Shown piece after piece: positions 1 through 8,683 of a stretch of DNA of 64,000 nt. The notes beneath the pieces were generated by a model. That model worked only from the letters and a program-made list of their open reading frames with translations. It did not search any database and had not been told where the DNA came from. The stretch spans positions 248,001-312,000 of the forward strand of contig JAHCHE010000005.1 of assembly GCA_026129905.1 (NCBI GenBank), read 5' to 3'. The position numbers and the translations under genes were made by a program. Numbering within the stretch: the first letter of the stretch is position 1; each line of letters begins with the position of its first letter. This stretch comes from Bryobacteraceae bacterium. Its GTDB lineage: Bacteria; Acidobacteriota; Terriglobia; Bryobacterales; Bryobacteraceae.

Positions 1-321
1 TACCTCATGTTGATGACGCTGCGGCGCGCGGAAGAGGTGCTGTCGGCCCGGGAGTTGCCCGCGCCGGCGGGGCGGCCTCCGGACGCGAAGGAGCGGGCCA
101 TCGCCTCGCAACTGGTAGCGGCGCTCGAAGACGAGTTCCGGCCCGAAGACTATCGGGACGAATACCGGGAGAGGGTGATGAAGCTCATCGAGGCCAAGGC
201 GCACGGCGAGAAGCCGCGGCTGAAAGTGGTCCGCGCCCGGCCGAAAGCCGGATCGCTGAGGGCGATGCTGGAAGCGAGCCTGAAAGCCGCGAAGTCGCGT
301 CAGGAGGTGGCCGCTGCCTGA
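1..321 (+). CDS. ku: Ku protein, C-terminal part (NHEJ DNA-end binding), cut by window start
   Basis: The frame is already open at base 1 and ends at TGA 319-321, so only the last ~106 residues are here. The segment FRPEDYRDEYRERVMKLIEAK is the typical end of the bacterial Ku core, in which an acidic ...YRDEYRE... helix precedes LIEAKxxG; a short basic tail follows. Bacterial Ku homodimers ring DNA ends and recruit LigD for non-homologous end joining. A second, complete Ku gene starts 4 nt after this stop, so the two probably form one transcript. No ligD is visible in the window; it may lie to the left. The true start is outside the window. Confidence 0.85.
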   Translation, partial: YLMLMTLRRAEEVLSARELPAPAGRPPDAKERAIASQLVAALEDEFRPEDYRDEYRERVMKLIEAKAHGEKPRLKVVRARPKAGSLRAMLEASLKAAKSRQEVAAA

Positions 322-325
322 CGAG

Positions 326-1192
326 TTGGAGAATGAGGACCAGCAGCAGAGCTCACGCCCGTTCTGGAGCGGCGCGCTCACGTTCGGCTTGGTGAGCATC
401 CCGGTGAATCTCTACCCGGCCAACCGGAGCAGCCGCGTCTCCCTTCGGATGATCGGTCCCAGCGGCGCGCCGGTCAGCAGGCGGTACTACTCGCCCGAGA
501 CGGGCAAGGAACTCGAGGCGGAGGACCTGGCGCGCGGCTATGAATGGGAGGACGGCCGGTACATCCTGGTATCGGACGAAGAACTCGAGCGGGTGGCGCC
601 GGAGAAGTCCCGGACGATCGACCTGCGCCGCTTTGTGCGAACCGACGCGATCCCGCCGCTGTTCTTCGAGAGGTCGTACTTCCTTGCGCCGGGCGAGGCC
701 TCGGCCAGGGCCTACCGCCTGCTGGCGTCGTCGATGGAGGAGACCGGCCGGGCCGGAGTGGCGACATTCGTCATGCGCGGGAAGGAATACCTGGTGGCCA
801 TTTTCGCCGAAAATGGCATCCTGCGCGCGGAGGCGCTGCGCTTCCGCGAGGAGATCCGGTCGCCCCAGGACGTCGGCCTGCCGGAGCCCGAAGCGCCGGA
901 TGCGCGCAAGACGGCCAAGTTCGAAAAGGCCATCGCGGCGAACTGGTCTCCTCGGCTGAAGCGCGAGGCCATGCGCGACCGCAAGGCGGAACGAACGCTC
1001 CAGTTGATCGAGCGCAAGCGGAAGAAACGCGAGGATGTCGTCCATAACGCAGCCGAAACGACGCCATCGAAGGTGGTGGACCTGCTCAGCGTTCTGAAGA
1101 AGAGTCTCGCCGAGGCGGGCGACAAGCCGAAAGGGAACCGGCGGGCTACCCCGAAAAAACAGCGGAAACCCACTCGGGCCCGTGCGCGATAG
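326..1192 (+). CDS. ku: Ku protein (second, tandem copy; NHEJ)
   Basis: This 288-aa protein opens with the Ku beta-barrel signature (residues 12-31, FWSGALTFGLVSIPVNLYPA) and continues with the family's acidic YEW..Y+V..EELE block and the LRRFV..DAIPPLFFERSYFLAP segment, then a C-terminal tail from ~255 rich in Lys/Arg. Bacterial Ku is usually 250-320 aa, so it is full length. The start is uncertain: TTG at 326 is the first standard codon, but the best Shine-Dalgarno (AGGAGG, 302-307) sits 6 nt before an in-frame CTG at 314 and 18 nt before the TTG, so translation might begin at the CTG inside the end of the upstream Ku gene. The paralog is clearly different in sequence, which allows a Ku heterodimer; that is inference. 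Confidence 0.92.
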   Translation: MENEDQQQSSRPFWSGALTFGLVSIPVNLYPANRSSRVSLRMIGPSGAPVSRRYYSPETGKELEAEDLARGYEWEDGRYILVSDEELERVAPEKSRTIDLRRFVRTDAIPPLFFERSYFLAPGEASARAYRLLASSMEETGRAGVATFVMRGKEYLVAIFAENGILRAEALRFREEIRSPQDVGLPEPEAPDARKTAKFEKAIAANWSPRLKREAMRDRKAERTLQLIERKRKKREDVVHNAAETTPSKVVDLLSVLKKSLAEAGDKPKGNRRATPKKQRKPTRARAR

Positions 1193-1203
1193 CGCCGCCG
1201 CAT

Positions 1204-3321
1204 TTATATGGAAATAGCGGCGATTTCGTAGTCCTCGATTCTCGGAATGGTGAACTCGATGATGCGTCCCTTGATCGAGAATTTCACTTCCCTTCCCGCC
1301 TTCAGCAGTTCCACGCGCGCCGGCTTGCCTCCGCCGGGCAGCGTCATCCGCACCTTCTGCGGACCGATGGGATAGTGGCGCCGGAGCCATCCGCGGTGCA
1401 GGTTCGGATTCGTGTAGTTCAGCGCGTGGAGCGCGAAGCCCGCCTCGGTTTCCCAGGCGAACGTCTCGATGAGGCCCTCGCCTTCGATGGAGACCGGCGA
1501 GGAATCGCGCAGAATCCAGCGGACGGCGTTCTGAAGCAAGCGGCTCAGATCGGTGTGCCCGGAGCGCCACATCGACCTTTCGACATCGCCGGCGAAGTGG
1601 ATCCTCCGGCTGCGGCCTTGCTCAAGGACGACGACCGCCGGTTCATCGGTACGGCGGCGCAGGTACGAAAGCTCCGGCGGATAGGACGGGTAGGGCGGAA
1701 CAACCGTCAGCACGGGAGACGAGACCGGCTTCAGCGGCGCGCGGTACTCGGCGCCGGGAAGCCAGCAGGTGTCGGAGAATCCGGCGAGGATTTCGTGCTG
1801 CCGCTCGATCCAGGCGTAGAAGGAATTGCCGTTCGGCCCCTGCACGGCGGAGGCTCGATGGACGCCGAAGACGTCCGCCAGGCCGAAGTCAGGGCGCGGT
1901 TCGTTTCGCTCGGTGTACAGGCCGGTCTCGAACGTCGAAAGCAGCGATCCGCCGGACTCGGCGTAGGCGCGCAACTGGCGGCACTGCTCGTCGCTGAGCA
2001 GCGCGATATTCGGCAGCGCCAGCGCGTCATATTTCTTCAGATTTTCGGCGCCGAGGTCGTCTTCGTGGACGAAGTCGAACAGAAAACGGCCTTCGAGCAG
2101 CGCGTAATAGAGGCCGTCCATGAACTGCGCGACGCTGCCTCCGCCAGGCGGGTCATAGAAGAGATTGGTCCTCTGGCCCATCACGATGCCGAGGTTGGCG
2201 ATGGACCGGCGGTTGAACAGGTGGCGGTCGTTTCGCGCGATCCAGTTGAAGTAGCGGCGCCCCGGCTCGTGCCAGCGCCGGTCCTCTCCGAGGCCGCCCT
2301 GGGCGCCGATGAAGTGATACCACGGGACCATGCCGCTGGCGAGCGTCTGGTCCATCCAGACTTCCGCCTCGGCGGGCGACTTGGCGACGTTGCGCCAGCG
2401 GACCTGGCCGGTCGACCAGGCGGCCGTCACGTTCGTGCTCGTCCGGCCTTTCATCGCCGCGTAGCAGACGCGCCCCTGCTTGGCGCAGCCCCAAATGGGA
2501 GCGTCCTCGCCGCCGCGCCCCTGGTTGTCGCAGTTGAACCACTCGCAGATTTCGCCAAGCAGCTTCAGATTGGGCGTGGCGCGGATGCCGCCGCCGAGGT
2601 TGGCGAAGTAGAGGTTGTCGGGCCTCTTCTCTTTCGCGATGCCGTCGAAGAAGCGCCAGAGGAACAGGACGCGCTCGTTGAAGCCGTCCCAATAGGCGGG
2701 GCTTCCGGCGGGGGGCTGCGCCCTGCAAACGTCGCAGTAGCACTCCGGAAAGCGGCCGAGCGGGGGCCAGGCGTTGGTGAAGATGCCGTCGATGTCATAG
2801 CGCGCGTTCACCTCGCGCATGATGGCGGCGATGTGCCCGGTGTAGTACGTCGAGAACATGCACGTGCGGTAGAGCCGCCGGTCCTCTCCGTGCGGGACGA
2901 ACGCGCCCCTGGCGTCGCGCTGGAACCATTCCGGATGCGGTCCCAGCGCCTCCTCCCACTGGAGGTCCGGGCTCATCCGCGCGATCACGCGAATGCCGCG
3001 CTTCTTGGCCGCGGCGCAGCATTCGCCGAAGAAGTCCCGGCCGTTCAGGAACGCGCCATGACGGTGAAACGGGACAGCGCTGGGATAGAACGCGAGGATG
3101 CCCGTGACGCTGACCAGCACCGCATCCGCTTTCAGGCTGGCCCAGTAGTCGGCCCAGGCTGTCACGTCGAGTTCCACCGGGTCGCGTTCGGTCATGTTGA
3201 CTTGCCCGACGCGCCGTATTCGCGCGTGCCACGGCGCCGCCGCAGGCTGCCCGGCGCCTGGTGAAACGGAGAGCGCGGCTCCCGCCGCCGTCAGGAAATT
3301 CCGCCGGTTGATCTCGCCCAC
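1204..3321 (-). CDS. Exported GHL6-like glycosyl hydrolase (TIM barrel plus beta-galactosidase trimerisation-like domain)
   Basis: The 705-aa product begins with a twin-arginine leader (NRRNFLTAAG, residues 5-14, then an Ala-rich stretch), so it is predicted to be exported folded. Residues ~40-370 look like the hypothetical glycosyl hydrolase 6 type of TIM barrel: an early AxxLKADAVLVSVTG strand, an IRVIARM strand, an extracellular-looking pair of Cys (YCDVC), and a DGIFTN motif at a strand end. Residues ~375-620 resemble the beta-galactosidase trimerisation/glutamine-amidotransferase-like domain (LPNIALLSDEQCRQLRAYAESGG, then VVVLEQGRSRRIHFAGDVERSMW). Substrate is unknown. It starts with GTG at 3321 with no Shine-Dalgarno, only 21 bp from the divergent HAD gene. 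Confidence 0.75.
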   Translation of the reverse strand: MGEINRRNFLTAAGAALSVSPGAGQPAAAPWHARIRRVGQVNMTERDPVELDVTAWADYWASLKADAVLVSVTGILAFYPSAVPFHRHGAFLNGRDFFGECCAAAKKRGIRVIARMSPDLQWEEALGPHPEWFQRDARGAFVPHGEDRRLYRTCMFSTYYTGHIAAIMREVNARYDIDGIFTNAWPPLGRFPECYCDVCRAQPPAGSPAYWDGFNERVLFLWRFFDGIAKEKRPDNLYFANLGGGIRATPNLKLLGEICEWFNCDNQGRGGEDAPIWGCAKQGRVCYAAMKGRTSTNVTAAWSTGQVRWRNVAKSPAEAEVWMDQTLASGMVPWYHFIGAQGGLGEDRRWHEPGRRYFNWIARNDRHLFNRRSIANLGIVMGQRTNLFYDPPGGGSVAQFMDGLYYALLEGRFLFDFVHEDDLGAENLKKYDALALPNIALLSDEQCRQLRAYAESGGSLLSTFETGLYTERNEPRPDFGLADVFGVHRASAVQGPNGNSFYAWIERQHEILAGFSDTCWLPGAEYRAPLKPVSSPVLTVVPPYPSYPPELSYLRRRTDEPAVVVLEQGRSRRIHFAGDVERSMWRSGHTDLSRLLQNAVRWILRDSSPVSIEGEGLIETFAWETEAGFALHALNYTNPNLHRGWLRRHYPIGPQKVRMTLPGGGKPARVELLKAGREVKFSIKGRIIEFTIPRIEDYEIAAISI

Positions 3322-3342
3322 GGGTGCTATCTTAATTCCTTC
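3322..3342. promoter_or_regulatory. 21-bp divergent intergenic region with possible leaderless promoters
   Basis: Only 21 bp separate the GTG of the minus-strand hydrolase from the ATG of the plus-strand HAD gene. The core CTATCTTAAT can be read as a -10-like TATCTT (3328-3333) for the plus gene and TAAGAT (complement of 3329-3334) for the minus gene, each placing the start site at or next to the start codon. Neither gene has a purine-rich ribosome binding site. The -35 regions would lie inside the opposite coding sequences. This is inference from short motifs. Confidence 0.3.
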
Positions 3343-4041
3343 ATGACTGGTAACGCGAGGCTGCCGGACGCGATTGTCTTCGACGTCGACGGGACCTTCT
3401 ACGACCCGGGGCCCGTTCGCCGGCGCATGTCGCTTCTATTGGCGCGGTACTGTCTGGGCTCGCCGCTCGCCGGCTGGCGCGCCGCGCGGTTGTTGTCGGC
3501 CTACCGGAGGGCGCTGGAGTCGTTGCGCCGGGATGGCGAAGCGAACGGCCCGGCGCGGCAACTGGGGATGGCCTGCGCGGGAATGCGAATCGATCCGGAG
3601 GCGGCGCGCCGGATCGTCGAGGAGTGGATGGGGGAGCGGCCGCTTAGCGCCGTGGCAACGTGCGCCCGCGAGGGACTGCGCGAGTTCGTCGAGGCGGCGC
3701 GCGCCCGCGGCGTGCCGTTAGCCGTCTTCTCCGACTACCCCGCGCTGGCCAAGGTGCGCGCGTTCGGGATGGAGGAAGCATTCGGCTGCGTACTGTCGGC
3801 GCAGGACGCCGCGGTGGGCGCGTTCAAGCCGTGCCCGGCGGGCCTGCTCGAGTGCCTGCGCTCGCTCGACGCTCGGCCCGAGCGCTCGATCTATATCGGC
3901 GACCGCCCGGAGGTCGACGGTGAAGCGGCGCGGCGCGCGGGGATGAGAGCGTACATCATCGGACTGCCGGAGACGGCGGCGGGAGACGGCTGGACCGGCG
4001 CCCCGGACTTCCTCAGCCTGCGCCGGGAACTGGGGCTCTGA
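3343..4041 (+). CDS. HAD-superfamily hydrolase (phosphatase-like)
   Basis: The 232-aa protein has the four haloacid-dehalogenase motifs. Motif I is VFDVDGTFYD with nucleophile Asp14 and acid/base Asp16. Motif II is the Ser of VFSDYP. Motif III is the Lys of GAFKPCP. Motif IV is IGDRPEVDGEAARRAGM. An all-helical cap lies between motif I and motif II (residues ~25-115), as in phosphoglycolate phosphatase/haloacid dehalogenase relatives. The substrate cannot be read from sequence. It starts at ATG 3343 directly after the divergent promoter region and without a Shine-Dalgarno. The following enolase-superfamily gene is on the same strand 55 bp downstream but has its own likely -10, so an operon is not certain. 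Confidence 0.85.
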   Translation: MTGNARLPDAIVFDVDGTFYDPGPVRRRMSLLLARYCLGSPLAGWRAARLLSAYRRALESLRRDGEANGPARQLGMACAGMRIDPEAARRIVEEWMGERPLSAVATCAREGLREFVEAARARGVPLAVFSDYPALAKVRAFGMEEAFGCVLSAQDAAVGAFKPCPAGLLECLRSLDARPERSIYIGDRPEVDGEAARRAGMRAYIIGLPETAAGDGWTGAPDFLSLRRELGL

Positions 4042-4096
4042 CGAACGTCCGCCTGTCGCACCGCGCCCCGCTGCGTCTGATACGATTTATCCCGTC

Positions 4097-5479
4097 ATGA
4101 GCAATGGGAATTCTCGTCGTCATTTCTTCCGGACCGCTGCCGCCGTGGGAGTCTTTTCCGGGGCCCGGGCCGCGCCTCCGGCCGGCGCCGCTTCCTACGT
4201 GGGCGGCTCGTCGAACCTCACGGTGAAGAAGGTGGATCGGACCTGGATCAACGTTCCGTTCCGAGACGCGCCGGCGCGCAACATGATACGCGAGCTTCCG
4301 CACTGGACCATCTTCGAGATCTGCCGCGTGACGCTCGCCTCCGGCGTGGTGGGCTTCGGCGAAACGATGGTGTACTACACCTGGGGCCGCGTCTCCGACG
4401 AGGCGGTTCAGAGGGTCACGGGCCGCAACGCCGCCGAACAAATGTGGGACGATTCGCTCGGCTGCGGCCTGCAGATGGCGCTATTCGACGCCGTGGCGAA
4501 AGCCAACGACGTCCCGGTCTACCGCCTGCTTGGTCCCAAGCGGCGCGACCGCCCGTTCATAAGCTGGTGGGCGATCGACATGCCCGCCGAGGACTGGCTG
4601 CTGGAATGCAAGGACGCGTTGGCGCAGGGCTACACCGACTTCAAGACGAAGGCGCGCCCGTGGTTCGATCTCGACCGGCAGTGCAGCGCGTTCTCGAAGG
4701 ACCTGCCGCGCCATTTCAAGATCGACTTCGATTTCAACTCGATGTTGCTCGACAGCTCGCGCGCCGGCCGCTACCTGGTCCAAATCGAAAAATACCCCAA
4801 CGTTGCCATCTACGAATCGCCGATTCCGCAAAGCGACGTCGCGGGAAACAAGATGCTCCGCAGCCAGACGCGCGTACCCATCGCCATGCACTACGGAAGC
4901 CCGCCGATCATGACCGCGCTGCGGGAGGATGTCTGCGACGCCTTCGTCATCGGCGGCGGCGCCAGCGGCGTGATGAATGACGGGACGGTAGCGGCAGCGG
5001 CCGACAAGCCGTTCTGGCTCCAGTTGGTGGGTACCGGGATCACCGCCGCTTTCGCGCTGCACTTCGGGGCCGCGCTCAGCCATGCGCGCTGGCCTTCGGT
5101 GAACTGCCACCAGCTTTTCACGCACCCGATGATCCGTCCCGAGCTCAGGGTGGAGAACGGAACGGCGGCGGTTCCGGAGGCGCCGGGCCTCGGCGTGACG
5201 CTGGACGAGGACGCGGTGGAGCGCCTCCGCATTCAGCCGCTCAGCCGGGAACCCTACCCCGCTCCTAACCTGCTGATTGCGATTCGCTGGCCTTCCGGGG
5301 CAACCAGCTATTACGCGCACGCGCGGCAGTACTGGGACGATTTTCTGGGCGGACGCTTGCCACTGTTTCCCGAGGGCGTTTACCTGGAGCGGATCGCCGA
5401 CAACGGCAGCCGCGAGTGGAAAGAACTACAGGCGCGCGCGGCGCAATCTCCTGTCCACACGGGTGGCCGCCCTCTGTAG
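4097..5479 (+). CDS. Exported enolase-superfamily protein (mandelate racemase/muconate lactonizing type), TAT leader
   Basis: This 460-aa protein carries a twin-arginine leader (SRRHFFRTAAAVG, residues 6-18) before an enolase-superfamily N-terminal domain (residues ~35-125, VGFGETMVYYTW, GCGLQMALFDAVAKANDVPVY) and barrel. The barrel shows the KxK motif (FKTKARP), a DFDFN strand end for the first metal ligand and YESPIPQ for the second. The family abstracts an alpha proton of a carboxylate (racemases, sugar-acid dehydratases). Most members are cytoplasmic, so an exported one is unusual. A possible -10 (TACGAT, 4081-4086) lies 10 nt before the ATG and there is no Shine-Dalgarno, suggesting a leaderless message. 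Confidence 0.8.
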   Translation: MSNGNSRRHFFRTAAAVGVFSGARAAPPAGAASYVGGSSNLTVKKVDRTWINVPFRDAPARNMIRELPHWTIFEICRVTLASGVVGFGETMVYYTWGRVSDEAVQRVTGRNAAEQMWDDSLGCGLQMALFDAVAKANDVPVYRLLGPKRRDRPFISWWAIDMPAEDWLLECKDALAQGYTDFKTKARPWFDLDRQCSAFSKDLPRHFKIDFDFNSMLLDSSRAGRYLVQIEKYPNVAIYESPIPQSDVAGNKMLRSQTRVPIAMHYGSPPIMTALREDVCDAFVIGGGASGVMNDGTVAAAADKPFWLQLVGTGITAAFALHFGAALSHARWPSVNCHQLFTHPMIRPELRVENGTAAVPEAPGLGVTLDEDAVERLRIQPLSREPYPAPNLLIAIRWPSGATSYYAHARQYWDDFLGGRLPLFPEGVYLERIADNGSREWKELQARAAQSPVHTGGRPL

Positions 5480-5532
5480 TTCCAGCGGAAGCTCGGAGAC
5501 TATTCTGCGGAACGATCGGCGATCGACCGGGC

Positions 5533-5567
5533 GGCGGTTGACAACCGCCCCGCAGGACGGGGTCCTG
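5533..5567 (+). repeat. Intergenic palindromic repeat, copy A (two hairpins)
   Basis: Two adjacent palindromes: GGCGGTT (5533-5539), loop GAC, AACCGCC (5543-5549), then CAGGAC (5553-5558), loop GGG, GTCCTG (5562-5567). The same two-hairpin layout occurs at 43849-43893 on the other strand and at 50631-50664, with changed but still paired bases in the second stem. It sits between convergent genes, just before a terminator-like hairpin. Confidence 0.7.
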
Positions 5568-5592
5568 CCCCACAGGGCGGCGAGTTAAAGGG

Positions 5593-5624
5593 GGACTCCC
5601 GCGAACCGCGGTCCGCGGGAGTCC
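5593..5624. terminator. Hairpin between convergent genes, likely bidirectional terminator
   Basis: An 11-bp perfect GC-rich stem, GGACTCCCGCG (5593-5603) with CGCGGGAGTCC (5614-5624) and a 10-nt internal segment that can pair further, lies between the stop of the enolase-superfamily gene (5479) and the stop of the OmpA-family gene (5635). TTT follows on the plus strand. A long U-tract is missing, so termination strength is uncertain. Confidence 0.55.
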
Positions 5625-5634
5625 TTTAGGAGGA

Positions 5635-8475
5635 TCAGCCTTTCTGGCCGGACCGCTTCGCGGCGGCCTGGCGTTTCGCCGCGGCAGCCGTGGGCTCCGA
5701 CGAGGAACCCGCGGGCTGCCGGTTATCGGCAACATCACGCCGCTCCGGCGAGGCGAAGCTCGCCGGAAGGATGGCTCCGGCCGAAGTGGCCGGCGCCGTG
5801 ACAGAAATGGTCGCCGTGGCCGTGGCGCTCGAGAGCTTGTTTCGGGCCACGATGGTGAAAGTAGTGGTTACGGGCGTCTGCAACGGGACGCAACCCGAAG
5901 GAGACCGCGTACCGATGTTGTTCGAGATCTCGACCTCGGTTGCGCCGGTCGTCGCCCAGCAAAGTTCGAACGTCCCGTTCGGCGCCACCTCGGTGGGGTT
6001 CACCGTAAAGCTGGTGATTTGCACCTGCGGGTAGACCCTGACGGTCGTTGTGGTCGCGATCGAGCCGAACCGGTTCGTCGCCGTCAGCAGGTATGCGGTG
6101 GTCTGCGTCGGGCTGACCGACGCCACGCCCGCCTTCGGATTCACCGAGCCGATGCCTTCGATAGTTACCGTCTCGGCGTCTTCCACCTGCCATTGCAGCG
6201 TGGTCGAGTTGCCTTCGAGCAGTTCCATGTCGTTGGCGGTGAAGCTCAGGATGCGCGGCACCGAGCCCCTGGCGACCTGCACGGTCACCGAGCAATCGAT
6301 GGCGCCGACGGAGTTGGTCGCCGTCAGCGTGTAGGTAGTGGACGTCGTCGGGTTCACCATGTGGTTCCCGTTCACCGCCACGTTTCCGATGCCGGAAATG
6401 CTGACGCCGGTGGCAAACCGGGTCTCCCAGGAGATGGTGGCCGTCTCGCCTTCCACGACGTTAGCCGGCGTCACCTGGCACCGTGTGAAGCTGGGCTGCG
6501 GCGAATCCACAACAACGATCGCGCTCGCGGTCGCTTCGCTCACGGCATTGCGAGCCGTCAGGATGTACGTGGTGGTCTGCGAAGGCATCACCTGCACCGT
6601 GCCGGTCTGCGGATTGACGCTGCCGACGGTCGGAGAAATGCTGACTTCGGTGGCATTCTCGACATTCCAGATCAGGGTTGAGGCCTGGCCGGCGGTAACC
6701 AGCGGCGGCGTCGCCGAGAAGCTGATGATCCGGACGCGCGGCGATTCCCTGGTGGAAATCGAGATGCGGTCGATGCCCTTGGCGCCCTGGTTATCCGACA
6801 CCTCGAGACGGAAACCGTAGACCTGGCCGTCTTCGGCGGTGAACGTCGCCTGCGCGGTGTTGGCGCCCGAGAGCGCTACCGGCGGACCGGCGACCTGGAT
6901 CCACTGGAAGGTGATCGGATCGCCGTCGGGATCGTAGCTGGCCGAACCGTCGAGCGTGACCTGGCCGGCCGGAATGCCGATCAAGTTGGGACCCGCGATA
7001 GCGACCGGCGCGTCGTTGCCGGTGCGTATGCGCTCGGTGACGACCTCGTAGCGCACGCGCGGAATGTCTGCGGGCACCGGGTGCGCGACCTCGGCGTAGC
7101 GTTTGGGTTCGAGGAAGTTGCCCCATTGGACGCCTACGGCCCAGCGGCCGTTGTTGCGGCGCTCTAGCAGCGTCTCATTGATGCCGCCTTCGGCCGTGAA
7201 CGCCCAGTGTTCGCTGACGGGCAGAATGAACCGCAGCCTGCCGCCAGCGCGGGTGGGATTCTGGCGTCCCTTGAGCCAGCCGATGTTGCCCTCGGCATAA
7301 CTGCGGCCCGCCAGGCCGACGGTAGCGCTCAAGCCGAGTTGATCGACGGTATAGAGGTAGCTGCGCTCAACCAGGTTCGGACCAAGTCCCCTCTCGCCGA
7401 TGATGCCGCTGTTCATGAAGCCCTTCGATCCAAACAGGCCGGCGCGGCCTCGCGAGAAGATGTAGTCTCCCACGATCGACGCCTGCCCCAGCGTTCCGCC
7501 GCGCTCGAACTCGCCGAGCTTGACGTGCTTGAAGCTGGAGAACAGGCCGGCCTGGAAAGCGCCGTAGCGGCTGACGAAGCCGAAGTCGAACTGACCTTCT
7601 TTCCGCGTGCGCCAGCCCATGTACTCGGCCTCGGATTGGACGGCGAAGTGCTCGCCGATCGGGGCGAAGAACCGGCCCTTGCCGGTGAACGCCACCTTTC
7701 CTTCACCGTCGGTGCCGATGTTGACGCCGAGGAGCGAGAACTTGTCGAACCGCGGCCCGAACGCGCGCTTGGCGGCCTCTTCGGAAAGCTGGGAAATCCG
7801 TTCTTCGGAAACCGGCGGGGTCTTGGGAACCTGAGCCAGTTCCTTCTCCACCACCGAATGGCCCTGCTTCAGCGTATCGACATCGCTGCGCAGCCGGGCA
7901 TTTTCGTTTTTCAGATCGACGAGAGCGGCAAGAATTTCGTCGAGTTTATCCAGCTTTTTGAGGATAGCGTCGCAGCATTCTTCCTGCTTCTTTGCCAGAT
8001 CTTCCAACGCCTTGATCGCGTCGCCGACGCCGCCGGCGCGAACGGTGCGGCCCTGTCCATCGGTGACCGTCATTTCGACGCGCCGGTTCACAAATCGGGC
8101 CTCGTCGGTCTTCTCGTTCAATTTCGGATCGGTTTTGCCGCGCGCCTCCGCCGTGACCTGGTCCGGACGCGCGCCGTACTTTTCCAGGAACGACTTAACG
8201 GAACTGGCTCGCCGCTGGGCGAGCCCTTCGTTATAACGGTTGGAACCTATATAGTCGGTGTGTCCGACCAGCCGTACGCGATAATCGGGATTCTGGCCGA
8301 GCAATTCAGCCAGACGTAGTAAGCTGGGAAACCCATCGGTGAGAATGTGGGAATCGAATTCGAAGTTAATCTCCTCCCAATCGTCTTGGGACGCGTTGAC
8401 GTTGACCCACTGGCCGAACAACAAACCAGAAAAGCACACCAACACTAGTCCCGCGGTGAGGAAGCTGCGGAACAT
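5635..8475 (-). CDS. Large cell-envelope protein: N-terminal OmpA domain, coiled coil, putative beta barrel, PKD-like and Ig-like repeats
   Basis: The 946-aa product has a signal peptide (1-21, cleaved near FGQ). An OmpA-like peptidoglycan-binding domain follows (~35-140; LVGHTDYIGSNRYNEGLAQRRASS.. and NRRVEMTV). Residues ~155-215 form a heptad-rich coiled coil containing a CC pair. Residues ~240-470 alternate aromatic and polar residues in strands (GRFFAPIGEHFAVQSEAEY, FGFVSRYGAFQAGLF) and could be an outer-membrane barrel. Residues ~480-580 are PKD/REJ-like (LDGSASYDPDGDPITFQWIQ), followed by about four ~85-aa Ig-like repeats with the recurring TTTYxLTAxNxxG/S signature, and a basic Ala/Lys tail. 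OmpA domains are normally C-terminal, so this order is unusual. ATG 8475 has a strong AGGAGG upstream. Confidence 0.8.
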   Translation of the reverse strand: MFRSFLTAGLVLVCFSGLLFGQWVNVNASQDDWEEINFEFDSHILTDGFPSLLRLAELLGQNPDYRVRLVGHTDYIGSNRYNEGLAQRRASSVKSFLEKYGARPDQVTAEARGKTDPKLNEKTDEARFVNRRVEMTVTDGQGRTVRAGGVGDAIKALEDLAKKQEECCDAILKKLDKLDEILAALVDLKNENARLRSDVDTLKQGHSVVEKELAQVPKTPPVSEERISQLSEEAAKRAFGPRFDKFSLLGVNIGTDGEGKVAFTGKGRFFAPIGEHFAVQSEAEYMGWRTRKEGQFDFGFVSRYGAFQAGLFSSFKHVKLGEFERGGTLGQASIVGDYIFSRGRAGLFGSKGFMNSGIIGERGLGPNLVERSYLYTVDQLGLSATVGLAGRSYAEGNIGWLKGRQNPTRAGGRLRFILPVSEHWAFTAEGGINETLLERRNNGRWAVGVQWGNFLEPKRYAEVAHPVPADIPRVRYEVVTERIRTGNDAPVAIAGPNLIGIPAGQVTLDGSASYDPDGDPITFQWIQVAGPPVALSGANTAQATFTAEDGQVYGFRLEVSDNQGAKGIDRISISTRESPRVRIISFSATPPLVTAGQASTLIWNVENATEVSISPTVGSVNPQTGTVQVMPSQTTTYILTARNAVSEATASAIVVVDSPQPSFTRCQVTPANVVEGETATISWETRFATGVSISGIGNVAVNGNHMVNPTTSTTYTLTATNSVGAIDCSVTVQVARGSVPRILSFTANDMELLEGNSTTLQWQVEDAETVTIEGIGSVNPKAGVASVSPTQTTAYLLTATNRFGSIATTTTVRVYPQVQITSFTVNPTEVAPNGTFELCWATTGATEVEISNNIGTRSPSGCVPLQTPVTTTFTIVARNKLSSATATATISVTAPATSAGAILPASFASPERRDVADNRQPAGSSSEPTAAAAKRQAAAKRSGQKG

Positions 8476-8683
8476 TGACGTGATCCTCCTTGGAGCTTAT
8501 AGCTCTCCTCTCCTGGTTAATGCGCGGGCAGACATCCCAATGATACTACAGGCGCCTCGCCCATGGAATAGGCATCGAACGGGAACCAACCAATAGAAGC
8601 CGCAGCGGTGGCGGTAGTTACATCCGCGCCGAATCGCCTGGTTCGTCCCATTAGCGAGCAACAGGGCCACCGGCGGTCCAATT

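Noticed and set aside
1375-3264. 629-aa open frame on the plus strand
   Set aside because: It is antisense to the exported GHL6-like gene (1204-3321), has arginine- and glycine-rich composition typical of shadow frames, and shows no domain.
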